This document shows positions 5,497 to 6,001 of a stretch of 6,001 bases of DNA, in pieces. Made by a program: the position numbers and the translations under genes. Below the pieces are notes generated by a model. That model was not told where the DNA came from. It saw only the letters and a program-made list of their open reading frames with translations, and ran no database searches. Source of the DNA: Chloroflexota bacterium (lineage in GTDB: Bacteria > Chloroflexota > Dehalococcoidia > GIF9 > UBA5629). Where the stretch lies: NCBI GenBank assembly GCA_026389675.1, contig JAPLHJ010000191.1:1-6001 (forward strand). Direction: 5' to 3'. Within the stretch, counting starts at the first letter, position 1. Each line of letters starts with the position of its first letter.

Positions 5497-5886
5497 TTAT
5501 TTCTTGGTAGCGCCGCGCTTCTGTCCGCGCCCGGCGACCGTCTTCTTGGCTCCGCGCTTGGTGCGCGCATTGGTTCGGGTCCTCTGACCTCTCACCGGAA
5601 GGTTCCTCTTATGCCTTATACCACGGCGGCTGCCGATCTCGATCAGCCGCTTGATATTCATAGTAACCTCTTTGCGGAGCTCACCCTCGACGCTGAATTC
5701 CTTATCTATCTTCTCACGGATGCGGCTGACTTCCTCATCCGTAAGGTCCTTGACTTTCTTGGCGGGATCTATCTTCAGCGCCGTCAATATTTTCTTGCTG
5801 CCGCTGGGGCCGATCCCATGAATATACTGGATGGAATACTGTACCTGCTTTTCCCTGGGTATATCTACACCTGCAATACGAGCCAT
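5497..5886 (-). CDS. rpsM: 30S ribosomal protein S13 (uS13)
   Basis: This 129-residue S13 is in the head of the small subunit and contributes to intersubunit bridges with L5. It begins MARIAGVDIPREKQV and has the helix-hairpin-helix-like YIHGIGPSGSKKIL (21-34). It continues with LTDEEVSRIREKI (48-60) and IKRLIEIGSRRGIRHKRNLP (78-97), then the signature PVRGQRTRTNARTKRG (97-112) and a Lys/Arg/Gly-rich tail. The ATG start follows the rpmJ stop by 20 bases. CAGGAG (5898-5903) lies 11 bases upstream of it. It occupies its standard place between rpmJ and rpsK. Confidence 0.98.
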   Translation of the reverse strand: MARIAGVDIPREKQVQYSIQYIHGIGPSGSKKILTALKIDPAKKVKDLTDEEVSRIREKIDKEFSVEGELRKEVTMNIKRLIEIGSRRGIRHKRNLPVRGQRTRTNARTKRGAKKTVAGRGQKRGATKK

Positions 5887-5906
5887 GTTCTATTCTACTC
5901 CTGTGA

Positions 5907-6001
5907 CTATCCCTGCCGCTGCTTATGCTTGGCAATTACGCAAATCACCCGCACAACGCCGCGGCGCCTGATTATTTTACATTTCTCACAACGTTTTTTA
6001 A
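5907..6001 (-). CDS. rpmJ: 50S ribosomal protein L36 (bL36), 5' end cut by window edge
   Basis: Thirty complete codons precede a TAG at 5909-5907. They read KKRCEKCKIIRRRGVVRVIC and then VIAKHKQRQG, which is unmistakably L36. The first few residues (normally a short MKVRASV-like start) lie beyond position 6001. The zinc-ribbon ligands are intact: CxxC (codons at 5990 and 5981), a third Cys (5942) and His (5927), in the pattern CX2C-X12-C-X4-H. This is therefore the zinc-containing form, not the cysteine-free paralogue made under zinc limitation in some bacteria. It is the first visible gene of the minus-strand run. The infA/secY/adk side of the operon would be expected just outside the window. 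Confidence 0.97.
   Translation of the reverse strand, partial: KKRCEKCKIIRRRGVVRVICVIAKHKQRQG

Noticed and set aside
5887..5906. Possible S4 autoregulatory site before rpsM
   Set aside because: The gap is only 20 bases and holds just the rpsM ribosome-binding site; no pseudoknot-like structure could be recognised by eye.

Overview
This window is a conserved bacterial housekeeping region. Most of it (about 1427-6001) is a single minus-strand run of translation and transcription genes. In transcriptional order these are rpmJ (cut by the window edge), rpsM, rpsK, rpsD, rpoA, rplQ, truA, rplM and rpsI. This is the distal part of the classical alpha operon joined directly to the truA-rplM-rpsI block. 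The genes are packed tightly: gaps are at most 20 bases, there are two 4-base ATGA overlaps (rpoA/rplQ and rplM/rpsI), and truA overlaps rplM by 20 bases. This points to one polycistronic mRNA with translational coupling.

The left end holds plus-strand sequence facing the ribosomal run. It consists of the last 37 codons of an unidentified gene (2-115), a good sigma-70-type promoter (116-144), a strong Shine-Dalgarno (167-175), and a gene for a DUF362 protein with two [4Fe-4S] ferredoxin motifs (about 181-1329). The DUF362 gene and rpsI converge on a 97-base gap. That gap contains a perfect 16-bp inverted repeat with a 4-base loop (1372-1407), best read as a shared terminator.

Organism: a bacterium of middling GC content. 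The S4 protein is of the zinc-binding, four-cysteine type and closely resembles the Thermus/Chloroflexota form. L36 keeps its zinc ligands. truA-rplM-rpsI follows rplQ with no ECF transporter genes between, unlike Bacillus. A DUF362/ferredoxin protein suggests an anaerobe. An anaerobic Chloroflexota member (for example Dehalococcoidia) fits, but this is inference from gene order and remembered protein similarity, not a proof.

I see no mobile element, CRISPR array, tRNA/rRNA or defence system, and no convincing undescribed multi-gene system. The points most worth a second look are the apparent ATC start of the DUF362 gene, the replacement by His of the key DNA-contacting arginine of the RNA polymerase alpha C-terminal domain, and the strong convergent terminator.
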